From the NCBI GenBank assembly GCA_020086605.1, contig JACBWW010000017.1, positions 11,863,534-11,927,533 on the forward strand: DNA of 64,000 bases, read 5' to 3'. The notes under the pieces were generated by a model. That model saw only the letters and a list, made by a program, of their open reading frames with translations, searched no databases and was not told the DNA's origin. This DNA is from Lanius collurio. Taxonomy: Eukaryota; Chordata; Aves; Passeriformes; Laniidae. Below are positions 24,709 to 38,400 of the stretch, one piece after another (the stretch's first letter is position 1; every line of letters starts with the position of its first letter). The position numbers and the translations under genes are program-made.

Positions 24709-27700
24709 TGTGAAGGGGTGAACACATTTAGAGGTGCCCTTTTGATTTGGAGAAGTGCTGGGATTGCTTTCTTAATGCCTGATACACAGAGGATTTCAGG
24801 CTCTTTGACTATCACCCCATCAACTTCTCAGGCTATCAGATAAAAAAATTGTCTTTCCAAAGTTTGCATACTCAAAAGGAATTATGGGCAGCAGCCATTC
24901 ACATAAAATAAATTTTGGGGAGCAAAGTTGATGTGCAAAATCACTCTGTTTGCAATGTTGGGTTTTTTTTACAGTGAACTCTTTTGAAGGCTGATCTTCA
25001 TCTCAGAAGGTGTGAGGTCTCAAACAATAAATGCACTCTACTGGGGCAACAGGAAACCTAACTCGTAGCAAGGCAAAGTTAATTTTAAGATGATAAATAA
25101 AGATGTTAACAGCTAAACTAAGTTGTTGAACTATCAAGGACATGGTTTGTGCCTTCATGTGCCTTGGTAATGCAGTTATGCACTGTCGCCAGGGGCTCTC
25201 AGGTCTACAGAGACAGATTTAAATGGATCTCTCTTCTAGAGAGAATAACAGGCAGAAAATGAGAGATTCAGCTCCTGAATCATGGGGAGGAGGCCAAAAT
25301 CCCATGCTTGTTTTATGTGAGTGTCACAACTCTGACATTGACAGAATTTTAGGTGTTGGGACAGTGCCAGTGGTGCCAGCTTTTGGGACCACACTGAGTC
25401 TGGGTGGTTTCAGTGGTCACCACTTCACACTGCCATGCAAAGCCAGTCTAATGGGAAAAAAGCATCCCTGACACTGCCTCCTCCCAGCCATGTGCATTAT
25501 GCTTTGTAGCTACCCTGGCTTGTTCTGGCAGTGGGAAACTTACCCTGCAAACCAAGCTCTTTTCAAAATACATGTAAGGCATCTAATTTTTTGCTGGCAT
25601 GATGGTGAAAGCCACAGAAAATTGTGGAAAGAATGAAGTTTCCAGAGGCAAATTTATTTTGTCTTATTCTCAGCCTGCTTAGAGCTCAACAAAGATGTTT
25701 TGGGAACCTGAGTTCTATCAAAGGGAACCAGTCTAAGAAACAGTTGTGGATAAAAGAAATATGAAAGCTATTCAAAAATAAGGAGGGAGAAAAAAGCCTT
25801 TGAGTGGGCTGAAGGAAAACAAACACAGATCCCAAGAGAAGGAGGAGGGAAGAAAAACTCCAGTGAAAAAAAAAGTAGCTGATGAAAACCTAGTCTTACA
25901 GAGAGCAATAATATTTTGCTGCTAACTTCACAGGGCCAGGATTTTATGCACATGTTCTAATCATGGTGATAGGCTTTTTGTTCCAAAGTTTTCTTCCATC
26001 TCGTGATTCATCATGTCTCCTGTCCGGACACGCAGTAGCACAGAACTCCCATTTAGTTCGGAAAATACTCTTTTAATGGAACTAATCACTCTTGGAGAAA
26101 ACCCCAGTTTCAAATGACAGGAGGAGGAGAGGGAAGGTTCATGACCTCAATCAAATTTTTGAACCCTATGAACGCACAAAAATAATTTGAAAAGTTGATA
26201 AAACCTCAATTTTCAGCAGATTTGACCATCCAAGTTTAGGCTTGTCAGGCTAGAAGCCCAGATTCCCCCTCAGATCCAGCCCTGTGAACACAATGACACT
26301 GATGCATTTTATGAAAAGCCTGGCCAAAATCAGAGCCCTGGAAAGGGAGCTATTTGGGCAGCTGAAGCAAGAGAAGGGAGAGCCAGTCCCTTTGAAGTTA
26401 TCAGCCAGGGGAGGCGTTGGATAAGCCCAGGCCGTTTGTAATCAGATGTCTGAGAGGACTGCCAAAGAAATCTCCCCACACTTGCCTTGTCACTGATGGT
26501 ATCTCGGTGCAGATAAAACAAGAGCAGCAGTAAAAGGGAAGTCCAGCCCTTATCTGCCCACACCTGGGCTGCGAAGGTGCCATGCAGAGACAGCACCCAG
26601 CGTGGCTGAGGGCACAGGAGGGGGAAGATGCTGCCTCTGCCAAGGTGCAGGGGGACATTGTCCTGCAGCCCCAGGGAGCACAACCAGTGCCATCAGCTCC
26701 TGACCACGCACTGGGGGTGGATCCATTGTGAAGAATTCGTATTGGTGGCCTTAACTTTCATCTCCCTGCGAAAGTCAGGCTGAGAAGGTTTTTTCTTCAC
26801 CTATTTACGGGTACATTCCATTACACCTTTTAATAGGAGGATTTGCTGGCTTTCACAAAGCTGCTCACTACTGTTCTCCCTGGCCTACAGTGTTCATGGG
26901 AAGCAGCTTCACAAGCCACTGAACCAACCAAAGTCTCTGTCCTGGTGTCCTTTCCTTGTGCATTTCTTGGAGTTGAATAGGTTGAGGTTATGTAGCAGCT
27001 TTCGTTTTGTGGAGGTATTTCTAGGCTCTCTGTACCCCATGCATTTAAATCAGCTTGCAGGTCCATGATGCCTTGGAGAGCCTTCTACTGCCAAAACCTA
27101 ACAGGAATTGGCCATCAGGCTTGAAGGGACAGATGGATCCACAGCCACACAAATGAACAGTGCTATCACACTTACTCTATTTTTCTTGGAAAGCTGAGCT
27201 AGAAAGCTCAGCAACCTAATCAGAGAACTGGAGTAATACCAGTATAATCAGCAATCCTCTTGGCCCTACTCTGTGAGGCATGAGCTGTTCATGGGCACTG
27301 TACGAGCCCAAGAACCCTGCAGCAACCTCAGATGTACCCAGAGTCACTGCAACAGATTCATGCTTTGAAATGACCCTAGGAAATTTTGACTGCATCTCCA
27401 TGGCTGTTTTGAAATAATGGCATGAGGTACCCAGGGAGTCTCCAAACAAGGAACATCTGTATTAACACCTTGAATGTTTTGGTGTGGGTTTTGGGGTTTT
27501 TTTGTCTCAGCACTGGGGAGGCCCTAATACTGTTTTGGAAGTTCTCTGCAGACAGGGGAAGGTCTGCTTGAAATGAAGCTGGGATTCAGGCTTGAGCCAG
27601 TGCTGTCAAGTACACCTCTTAGGAACTTTTTCTCTTTGGTCTTTGGGCTTAATGATGCTTTGGGCTGACACAGAAACTCTGTGAGCAGATGGGAATTTTG

Positions 27701-30700
27701 CTGAGTTTTTATTACATCCTAAACTTCTTTGCTCCAAGAAACCCAGCATCATCCAGATTCTAGCCACCATGCACAGACCAAGGAGGTCCCTAGGACTGCA
27801 GTGGTGTGAAAAGACATCTTGACCCCTTCACTATATTTAACATAAATCAAATGTCACAGTGGGGCTGAAACTCCATGCGTATTAACCATCTTCCCATACT
27901 TATTAAACTACAGTAACTATCTCCCTGCCCTTCCCCCTCTTTCTAATAGCAGTATAAATAGTCCAAAGGTCTCCTGTCAACACAGCTCCCAGAGTTCTAG
28001 CTCTTTGAGGGGCAAATGTACTTTGTTTTATTACTTGTATGGCATTCCTCAAAGAAGGGGACTTTGACCTTCTTAAATTCTTCCTGGAGATTAAATACCA
28101 AAACCAGCAGTCCACAAGGGAATTAATAGACAACTTCAATACACACAGCAGGACCTTTGGAGGGGGTCAAGTTATTAACACACTGGGAAATGTAGATTGT
28201 ATCTTCCAATGCAGGATATATCTTGCATTCTAAATCAGATAGTGACAATGGGGCCCAGAGAGCTGCATTTCTGAGATGAGTTCCGCAGCTCTCAGCAGAT
28301 CTTCCAATTCTGGGTGTTTCAGCAAGGACACAAACTTTGCTGACTTTAGAAATCTTCACATAAAAAGGAATGCACAACAAACTTCTCTTTTTTGGAAAAA
28401 TTATGCCTTCTGTATTAACTGTGAGCCCATGTGGCTTTATTTTGCATTAGACAAGGAATCTTACCTGGGGGCTTAATACTTATTCAACCTCCTACTGCCT
28501 CAAAACAGACAACCCTACAAAAATATTTGGTTAATATTTACATATTTAAGGAAATCAATGTCAGGCATTGAAAACTCTTTAAAGGTATTTTTGGTTCAGT
28601 TTTGAACAATCAAAGTTCGCAGAAGCAAAATTTAAGCCTGATGAGAGCTAAGTGGTAATGGAAAACTAATTTCAGAGTTCTTTCCATGCATATTTACACT
28701 GGAAACATGATTAAAAATATTCACTGAAGGTAGATGAGCCAAGAAACAAGGATATGTGATAGAATCCATAAAGGTTTCAGATTAAGTCTCCATTTCTGTA
28801 AAACTTTGATACTTGAAAACGTGACAGTTTAATAGCCCTCCCTTGTGTTTGAACTGCTGTGCATCAGTCTGAGATTTTACCTTTGAAATTACCAAGAAAG
28901 GGAGAGCATCTTACAAAATCACCTCTTTTTTCTCACCTCCTTTTGCTTTATGTATTTTGCCACTGCTGAACAACACAAACTTTTGAAACAAAACCCCTAC
29001 AGTAAGTGAAAATCATGACAAGAATGAATAGGCTGAAATATATTACTTGTTATGAAATATTCCTTTGGCATGAATTGCAATAAACAAACCAACATTCATT
29101 CCAAAACAGCAGTAAACAAATCTTTACTAGTCCCTGATTGCCAAAAATCTCACACTACTCAAGTTGATATGGAAAAAAGCATTAATGTTAGTGAGGGGTG
29201 AATTTCAGGAAGGCTGGGTTTGGTCTGGATAAGCATATCTGACATATGCAAACCTTCTGGGAGCCTACAAAAACAAGCTTTCTTGGGATATTTCCTGCAC
29301 TTCTGGTTAGGTTAGAAATGTCATGACAGCTGATGTTGCCACAGCCCTTGGGCACTCCAGGTTGTGTTCCTGGAGAGAAATCAGGGAAACAAAGATGCTT
29401 GGAAAGAGGAGAAACCACAGAACAATGCTTAGAGCTTCTAGAACAATTCCAGCCAATGTGCTCAGTGTGCTTTTACATGCACTTGGACATGACAGCTGTG
29501 TGGAAGATTGGCTCTTCTCCCTCTGCACAGAAAAAAAAAAAAGAGGAATTAATGCTTGAAAAACATTTTCCTTCTCTTTTCTAGCTGCATGTAGGATGTG
29601 AGGATATGCAGGCCAATCCGTACTGCTTTAGCCTCTGGGCACGTGAAAAGTGCAAAGGCAAATGCTGTCACAAATCCATTGTACACGCCCCCATTGCTGC
29701 ATAACTTAACACCTCTTCCACTTTCTGCTCTCTCCTTGTAAATTTGATCTATAAAATCCCAACAACAATTTAAAAACTGAGGTCCTGCCATATGGAAGCC
29801 AAATTTTAAATGTAAATTATGTTAGATGTTTGAATCCTAGCCCTAGTGGACCTTCTAGGAAAGGCAAAATAGACTTTGGCTTTTTCCTGGTGAAAATATT
29901 AGGGCATGTTATAATTTGTGTACCAGTCTCATCTCATAAAAACAATAAAGTGTAGTGAAATTGTGAAACCTCTTGCCAAAAGAATTTCTGGGTGCTAAAA
30001 TTGCAAGGGTTCCAAAAGCCAAATAAGGAGAACAAAACTCTAGCCATGGCAGTGTATCATATCTCCTTCACTATGGACTGCTGGGTTTCAGAGGAGTGTT
30101 CAGAGGTGGTGTCCATCCGTCCTTGCTGGTTCTATGCTCACCTTGCTCCCTGGGCACTCTGTGAGCATCAGGGTCTTCAAGAGAGCAGAGAAAAGATCTC
30201 ACCACAGGAGATGGACTGCTGGCATGAACCAGTGCAGAAGAAACACCCTTCTGCTGACCTTTCCTCATGAACATCATATTTGCTCTTCTTGTTGTGTTTT
30301 ATTGATTTGAAGGGAAAAAGCAGCGCTGTTGGACACAAATCTTTCTCCAGTAGGACTTCTAGATATACTCCAGATAGCTTATTGCTCCTGAATGAGCATC
30401 TCCAGCTTGAGATGTGCTGTTTCCAAAACATATTCCAGGTAAAGCCTCCAAGCTGAAGCCTCCCTGGGCTATAAGCCTCACAGGAAAATGTTCCAGCTGT
30501 GGAATATCAGCTGGGCTGTCACAAACATCTCCTGGAAATGCCTTCTTGGTAGTCTTGAAGAGTATCCCTTCAAGTGACTGGAAATGGAGCCAGATTGGCT
30601 GCCTTCTGCTGTTTTCACAGACAATCCAAAGGCAAAAAAAAGATTATTTTTCCAAGGCAAACATTCATAGAAATACAACTTCCCTTGAATATACAGGGAT

Positions 30701-32329
30701 AATAAAATGCAGTGTGGGGGAAGGATACTTTTGTATTCCTTAATAGTTCCTCAAGCCAGGAGTTGGGCACAGCCCCTCCCACTGGGAGTCTTCTCTGTTA
30801 TTTTATCCCCTTTTGGATTCATTTGTCTGAAGGACTGAGCTGTGCCTGCTTTACAAAGTTATGCTTTGAGCAGGGCTTTTGGTGTCAAGCTTCCTCACAA
30901 CTCTGGTGTCAGGAGCTCTTGGGTGTACTTGTCCCCTTTTGAGTGACAGGAGGGGTTAACCTGCCATGAATCTCAGAGGGGACAAGGCACACCTTTGCCT
31001 CTGTAACTTGTAGCTGTACCTGTAAAACACAATGAAGTGTTAAAATACATGCCTGGCCTTTGATCCTGGGGCCAAATGTACCTCTGGGGTAACCTCAGTG
31101 TCCTTAATTTCCTCCAGGAGGCCATTGCAGGATTTGCACACAGAGCGAGCAGAGCCTTTGGCTTCCAGCCCAATTCCTTAACATCCCCGGCTCCTCCATA
31201 CATGTGCTGGGAAAGAAAGGTGTTGCCAGCCTGGGAGTCCGGGCGCAGGCGGGAGGAGGCAAAGCAAGTCTGTCTGCACATGGCTCAAATGCCGTTGTTC
31301 TTCTCATGAAGAGCCAGTTTAGGTTCATGAACACAAAGGCCTTTGATGTCGTTACTCGGCAAATGGTGCTTTAAAGATAATAGAAGGTTTCATGGGCTGA
31401 GCCCTGGGCTGGGGCTCGGCAGCAAATGCCGAGCGAGCCATGCTCCCGGCAGAGATATCCTCAGTGCGTCCAAGCTCTCCTGAGAACAGCTGTGAGAGTG
31501 CTCCAACCTCTTCCAGCCATCTGGAGAGGGGGAGATAGCTGCCTCCCTCACAGGGTCTCGCAGAGCTATGCTGAGGTTTGCATGGTTCCTTAAGGATAAC
31601 TTATTTACCAGCTACATTTGCTAACTTGTTCCATCCCTGCGGGTAGAATTACGTGTGGGCAGCGCAGGCAGCTCCAGCCTGATGTCAAACCTGTGCCAGG
31701 AGGAAGTGCCTTCCCCTCGGCCCCTTGGCTCTGCTGCTCGGAGGCACACCTCTGGCCAGCCTCTTGGCTCAGGGTTTCGGGGGGACTCGGCTGTGGCTTG
31801 ATTCCAGCGAGGAGTTCTGACACTGCTTCTTCCTGTCGGCCAGTGCCCAGTCAGTGTCAGCCGCTGAGCAGCGGGTGAACGTGAAACCTGCTCGGGGGCT
31901 GCCGTGCCAGCTCCCTTCGGGGGCACAAGACCTTCATCGGGGCTCTGCACTCTCCCAGGCGCTCTCTGGTGCTTTCCTGTTCTCCTCCTACGGCTCACCT
32001 CCTTACGGCCTGGTGGGGATCTCTGCCACACACCCCACCTCCACCCTCCCTGACCTGTGTCCAGGGATCCATGTTCTTTCCTGCTCCCTTCTGGCCCCTA
32101 GGAGACACTGGCTGAGGAAGATGGTAATTTTGGAGGTGCACTTGGTACAGGCCAGTGAAGAAGGTGCCAATCCCATGAGGGAGACCAAAGTTTTTTAACA
32201 AGGAGAGGCATCAGTCTCTGATAGGAGCTTTAATCCTCTTACTGAGGTGCCAGTTAACGCTGCTGCATCTCCAGTACTCCTGCCCTGTGCAGTGCCTGGG
32301 CTGTTTTCCTTGGGAGGGAAGGGGGGAGC

Positions 32330-32380
32330 GTGTGAGAGTGTGTGTGTGTGTTTCTGTGTGTTGTGAGAGCGTGTGCGTGC
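32330..32380 (+). repeat. Imperfect GT microsatellite
   Basis: A run of TG dinucleotides interrupted by AGAG, TTC and CG units. It lies at the left edge of the GC-rich candidate regulatory region. Confidence 0.8.
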
Positions 32381-32399
32381 TTCAAACCGTGTAACAGGA

Positions 32400-33270
32400 G
32401 ATTAATTCAAAGTGCCTCCTCAGGACATTGTTGCTGCAGACGGACACTTTGTTCGTCCGTGCCATGGAGTCATCAGGCCCTCCGAGTCCCGCTCAGCATC
32501 CCAACCCGAAGCGAGTCCCGTTTCAGTGGCGCTCCCCCTCCCCACCCAGCACATAATGTTTCTATTGTGCCGATGCTGTTTTTCTGGGGAAGCGGCAGGG
32601 ATTTGAATATCATAAAGACAGAAGCTGGGCTTTGATATACTGTCACCAAAAGCTGAATACTGTAATTTTCAGCAATTTTCTCCGAACTCCCCTCCAACCC
32701 CACCCCCACATCCCTCCCCGGCCCCCTCCCCGGGCCCCCTCCCGGACGGTTTTTTCCTGACAAGCCACTGCGTTGCTTCTCCCGCATGATCCTCATTTGG
32801 TAAATTAATGTGCTGCTGCTGATGAGAGACAGTGGGTTACTGTGAGCGTAGGCTCTCTCGTCTCCTCTCGCTATTACACCCTGGCAACATCAAAGGTCCA
32901 GTCATCCTGTTCCCATCTTCCCGTGGGTCCGCAGGGCCTGACTCAATCGCTCGGTTCAAAAGTGCAGGCTGGCTGGGATCGGGACAGCCCCCGCCCCATG
33001 GCCGCCATCGATGCGCCCATGGACAGCCCAGAACACCTTTTCCCCCTTCTCCTCCCGGAATTAATTGCTGAATTTGGAGTGTAATCCACCTTCTCTCGCT
33101 TCACTCCTTTTAACTTCCATCTGAGGCAGACTTTTGTGGAAAGCCTTTTTCCCTCTTTACCCTCCCTCCCTCCCCCGCAAGCAACTATTTAATTTTTCAT
33201 GATCTACCCTCTGGGAGCTGGCAGTTCCCCTGCTGGTAACTACGCTGTTTGTTTTAGCCAGTAACGAGAT
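32400..33270. promoter_or_regulatory. Candidate conserved regulatory region, GC/CpG-rich
   Basis: About 0.9 kb in which CpG-containing blocks and pyrimidine-rich tracts (TCCCTCCCC type, about 32,690-32,745 and 33,150-33,180) alternate with AT-rich homeobox-like cores: TAAATTAATG near 32,800 and GAATTAATTGCTGAATTTGG near 33,058. No long frame with a recognisable domain and no splice-flanked exon is evident. This mixture is common in developmental enhancers and CpG-linked regulatory DNA of vertebrates. Conservation cannot be tested here, so the call rests on composition and motif content only. Confidence 0.3.
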
Positions 33271-35041
33271 ACTGTTCTGAAAAGTAATTCTGATTACTCT
33301 GTGAATTTAGACTTTATTTCATACATGCTCTTTCTGTGTCAGAGAGAGATCTCTGTGATTTCTCCCTTCATAACTAATCTTGTGTATGGGCGAAGGAAAG
33401 GTAAATGGGGAAAGTGATGAAGATCTGCCTGTTACTTGCCTGTCTCTTGTTCTCAAAAATGTGGTATACTGGTGAGAAATGTTTCTGCGTTTTAACCATT
33501 TCTGGGCCTTTGTAGCCCTGTGAAGGGTGTGTGGTGAGATGAGGGAAGCAGCTGTCATAGCTGGGTTGGTACCACCCCAGCTGCAGAGCTCTCTCACAGG
33601 ACAAGGCTTGGTACCCTGGGACACACACCTCCATACCCCTTCCCAGACTTTGGCTTCTATGTAAACCAAGTGCCCAGAGCCCCTGGCCGTGAGAGGCTGC
33701 AAGAGAAAGGCAGCTCCTTCTACAATCAGAGCGCCTTGTGTCCGCAAGTCACTCCATGAACAGCACTCTTACCCCATCCATAGGCTCCCCGCCCAAACAG
33801 GAGCCAGGGAGAAGCATAGAGGGTCCATATATTCTCCATGTCATCCTCTGCCTGAATCCTTTGTGACAAGGACCAGTAAATATTTCTCTTCTGCTCAGCT
33901 GCAAAGGACCCAGGAGGTTGTTGGATGTGGTGGCAGTCCTTGCTTTCCAGACAGGGGCTGGTCACCCTTCAGGACCAGCAACACACACCCGGAGAAGTTT
34001 CCCTGAGAAACAGCAGAAGTCCATCCCTGCAGCTCTGAAGACCCCTGCTACCATGGAGGCAACATCCCCAGCTGTTCCCACCAAAGGGGTTATACTGCAG
34101 CAAATCCGTTCTGGTTCCCTTGGTGCTGTGTTTTATTGTGCTTAGGCAGTGGCTCAGATTTTCTCTCCCTCGCTGCTGGAACAACTTGAGAGTGTTGGCC
34201 TCAGTCCTGAGGACTACAGTAGCTCTTCCTCCCAGGAGAAAGTGGGACAGTCTAAGGACACAGAGTAGCTTAGAGCAGGAGAGGATTGTGTTTCACCCTG
34301 CAGGATTTTAACTGGTTTAGGGATTTTCTTCACCTGAGCTGCCCCAGCAGCTGCCCCAGACATCCACATCTTCTGCCTCACATAAAGACTCAAGAGAACA
34401 CAGATAAAATAAAAGAAGGAAGATAAATGTTCCAGCAGCCAGAGCAGTTTGCTGTGTGGAGCTGGGCTCATTCTTGCACTGACACACAGAAGCCTTGGCT
34501 CCATCTAACATCCCTGGTCTCAAGTTCTTTCCCCCCAATGGAGCTGAAACAAGCACACAGCAGTTGAGGTCAAACAGTGTCCCAGTGTGCTCAGATTTCT
34601 TCCTTGTTGTCCAGGGTTTGCAGAATTCACAGTATTGTAGTTTTATCAGGGAAGAGTTTCAGTACGTGCCAAAATGTGTGTGATTCCAAACAAGAACAGA
34701 TTATTCCATTAACTACCTGTCTGAGTACATTTTCATCTAAGGCAGGCCCTACAAAGTTTAGCAGTCTCCTATGGAGCATGTTACTGGAGGATCTGCTAAA
34801 ATGTAAAAGTTTGCCAATTCCAATTGAATTAAAACAGCTCTAAAGTTCCCAACCCTGCCCCTCCCATTACCTCAACAGGATTTAAGTACATTAAAGAAAC
34901 AAGAAGAATTGCAAACCCATACAGTGTAGTAGTGTCAGAGTTGCTGGCATTAAGGTGCTGAATTTCATCCTAAATGTTTCAATTAGAGGCAGTAGTTGAG
35001 ACCAGGACCTCAGATCTCAGTGACTAAAAATCTTGCTTCAG
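33271..35041. other. No gene recognised
   Basis: Single-copy sequence. Frames up to about 140 codons on the minus strand (33,319-33,747) have no recognisable family and no convincing splice context. Confidence 0.4.
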
Positions 35042-35244
35042 GCATCCCTGTTGTGTTTTTTTTCCCACATAATGACATCGTTGCATGTAATGAGATGTTA
35101 ACAATTTATTCACTACTTTACATCTGTCATGGAGGAGAAAATTGTGATTTCTTAACTTATGCACTGATTAGTCTAAATGAGTCATGGTACATTTTGAGAA
35201 GTCCGAACTTCAGAAATTATGGCAATAATGATGAAGACTCAAAG
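35042..35244 (+). CDS. Weak candidate exon, unidentified
   Basis: The frame is open for 67 codons between an acceptor-like CTTGCTTCAG and a good donor, GTATGT, immediately after an AAG codon. Exon length is 203 nt, entering with two leading bases and leaving in phase 0. The 3' half has protein-like composition, including LNESWYILRSPNF. The phase fits the next candidate exon at 39,734, which begins in phase 0. No family is recognised, and an AT-rich frame of this length occurs often by chance, so it is offered only as a possible member of the candidate gene downstream. Confidence 0.15.
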
Positions 35245-35373
35245 GTATGTTTGGAGGGAACTACCTACTTCTGGAGAATTTGGCCTGAGGTTCAATTAAT
35301 TTCATGCCAGATGTATGCCTCTCACAACCCTGCATGTATGTTTTGAAGGACATGGCATGCTGGAAAGGGAACT

Positions 35374-35411
35374 GAGCACCATGAGGTTCAGTCAGAGCAC
35401 CATGAGGTTCA
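35374..35411 (+). repeat. Short tandem direct repeat
   Basis: Two copies of a 17-bp unit (GAGCACCATGAGGTTCA) with a 21-bp period. This is a local duplication with no evident function. Confidence 0.8.
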
Positions 35412-38400
35412 AACCCTTACTAAAACCTTCTTCTCTACAACCTGTAGGAAAAAAAACCCCACAGCAGAGTCAAAGAGGTTGTTTAGGGGATAAAAACTGA
35501 GCAACATCCAGGAGCGGCTCTTTGTCTGGGGGTAAGGACAGTCACTCCTGAATTTGCAAGTGTTCTTGCAAATTTGTGCTACTGACAGTATTTTTCCTAA
35601 CAGAGTGACCCTAGAGTTCAGTGTAGGATTTAGCCACCCACATGCAGGCAGTTAAACATAGATGTCTGAACACTAGATATCTAAACTCTTGTTACAGGCA
35701 ATGGAGAACCAGCCAGTGTGGCCAAGAGAGTTAGGGTCAGTTGCCTGAACATGACCAGCTGGTGCCATCAGAGATATCTGGGGCACTGGGGTATCTGCAC
35801 TGTCTGGGTAGTATTGTGCAGGACCTGTGGAGAACGTACAAACAAACCTGCAGCTGGACAGCACACTGGGAAGCCACATCTGCAAACCTCCTGGTCTCCA
35901 CTGTCCCTTGGTGCCTGTGTTTATGCATTAAATTGACTCCAAGGAGCTCTGTGTATCCTATGGCTGACAGACAGAACTTACCTACTTAAGGTGAGCTGAA
36001 TCCCACTCTGAATGTGTAACTCTGCCTAAAAGTACACTGTAAATAACATGAAAAAATGTAAGACTGACACTAATGGCCCCCACGCTTGTCTCCTTCACCC
36101 TGAGCTACCTCTTCTTGAGAGGCAGGCACTGTGCCCCTTTACAGCAGTCTAGGTCTTAGGGCCAGAAAAGTGATTCTGGTGAGCACTTCGAATTTGGGAG
36201 GGAAATAACATAAACCATTTAATTTCAGTCTTCTCAAGAACAAGACTTTTCAGCATGTTAAACCTGTACTGGGATGTGTGCCTTGAGCTTGCTTGATGCT
36301 GAGGTGGGTGAAGCCACTTCCTTGAACTTTCAACAGGGGCTTCCAACAGCTTGCAGCCCCTCCAAGGGGGAGCTTTCTGGGAGCTGTTTGGTCATGGCTC
36401 ACTCACTGATGTGCACCCTGGTGAGGAGCCTGGCCCTCAGGTGAGAGCTGAGGACATGAGAAACGTCTGTGGTAGGTCCTAGCAGCAACAGCAACACTAA
36501 AAGGGACAAACCGAATGCAGTCTTTTGTTTTGACAATATTGAAATAATTTGCAATGTCAGGAAAATACATTTTACACAGATATTCACCAGAACATTTTAT
36601 TTCTTGAGAAACTTTGGCGATTCAAGCTTTGTGCTCCTGAGGAAAGCATGCAGTCCATGACTGTTTCTCAGGGTCAGAGTCTGAGGTACTGCTGCCTGCT
36701 GAGAAGCAGCCCATGTAGTATCTACAAGCAAGGGAACAGGGGACTGGTTTTGCTCTCATGTTTTCCTCTCTCTTATGTTACACCACTCCTTGTCAGCCCT
36801 GCACTGGTGAGTATGAAGTACCTCCTGGCCATGACACCAGGCCACAGAAAACACACTAATGAGGCAAAGGAAGCGAGGTTCACTTTTCTGCAGGGAGGCT
36901 GGCTCCAATCACCTGGTTGTAGTTAAAACAGATCACACTGAGCTGTTCTACTTTGTAAGAGCTGAATTTCATTCTCTGTTACTGGATGTTTATCTGATAT
37001 CTTGTAAAAACTGTTGTCCATTTCTCCTGCCTTTAGATCTTTTGCTTTTATGAAATGCTAAATCTCCAACTCTGACCCTTCAGCAAAACCAGTTCACTTC
37101 ATCAAATGATTCCTGTGACTTTGATTATGTAGGAGCCTTCATTAAAAGGGTCCAAAGTAAAGCAGACAAGGAAATGTCTTAGTGATTTGTAGCAATGCAT
37201 TGAGAAACAAAAGGAAATGGATGGCAGAGATAAGGGAAATAAAATAGCCACAATTTTTTAATAAGGGGAATGGAATTTTCCCTAAGGGTCTGTGTTACAC
37301 TGCTCTTTAGTAAAATACAAGCAAGACTCATAGTAGTGGAACTTAAATGAAAAATATTTCCAACTTAGAGAAGCACAATGAAATTTCTAATAGCCAGAAA
37401 ATGCTGACATGAAGGCATTACCAGAACATTTTAAGCCCTTTATAATAGTGCTTCCAACAAACAATTGGCTGTTATGGATTCAACCATAAAACTGAAAGTG
37501 CCATGTCCACTGCTGCTAGCACGTGTGCTGCAACTGCATCACATTTTGCCCTTTGCTTTGTTATTTTAACTGTGGGCTTCAATTATGGCACAAACATTCT
37601 GATCTTTTCTCCTTTGTCCACACTGTATTTTGCAGTTTTAAGGAACAAAATTGTTTGTGAATTACATGAATGCGGCTAGTTTAGTCTTCCATGGGACCAT
37701 TACTTAACTAGTACCGGTGTGCACTGCAAGGTCAGTAGGTTTACAAAGGGGTTTGGTTAGCATGTGGTACCAGCATAGGCTGTACAGATCAGAGCAAAGA
37801 ATCATCCAGGTTTTCTGACAAGCTCACCCTTAAATTCTGTTTACTATTGTCCACATGGATTTGCTTGTAGTCCAACATTAAACAATTCAGAGGATGAGGT
37901 TGATGCTTGGGATTTTGAATATTTTTTGAGGTTTGGACGTTCTTATAGAAATGTGTTTGATTGTTATTCCATTTACAAACTCTGTCATGGAAATGATCCA
38001 AACAGCCATCACAGGGCTGCTGTCTTATGTGAAATGCAGTAAAATTATACAACAATGCTGCTTATGAGTTTAATTTCTTTGTCTTAAAGGCTAGAGCAGA
38101 TCCCAGGACACGGTAGATCTCATGTGGTCATTTTTAAAATTCCTGCAACCAAGCACAGTGCAACCACCCCAAAATGTTGTGTTACTGCAAATTTTTCAGC
38201 ATCATCTATTTTGTTGTAGCATTGCCAAAAGAACTGATTATACTTTTTGCAATTATAAAAGTCTATTTTACCACTCTCTCATTTGAAAAATGTTGAGGAG
38301 ATTTTGTTCAGAGTTTCCACAAAGATTACTCCTCTAGCTGAGACCAGAATGGATGACATGCAGAACCGTTGAAAAAAAACATGTGGAAAGAAGGAGTTCA

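Larger units (their letters stand above)
18703..32320. other. Long gene-poor region
   Basis: About 13.6 kb of single-copy sequence with no recognised coding domain. Open frames here, for example at 22,740-23,099 minus, 24,444-24,815 minus, 26,330-26,683 minus and 31,621-32,031 minus, have no family resemblance that I can see. Two short inverted repeats and a CTCF-like site near 24,000 are noted separately. From about 31.6 kb GC and CpG rise towards the next candidate regulatory region. Confidence 0.45.

Noticed and set aside
28039..28233. 64-codon plus-strand frame with coding-like codons
   Set aside because: No acceptor, donor or homologue is recognisable. Frames of this size are common by chance here.
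31621..32031. 136-codon minus-strand frame
   Set aside because: GC-rich and Arg/Pro-rich, with a competing plus-strand frame and no domain.
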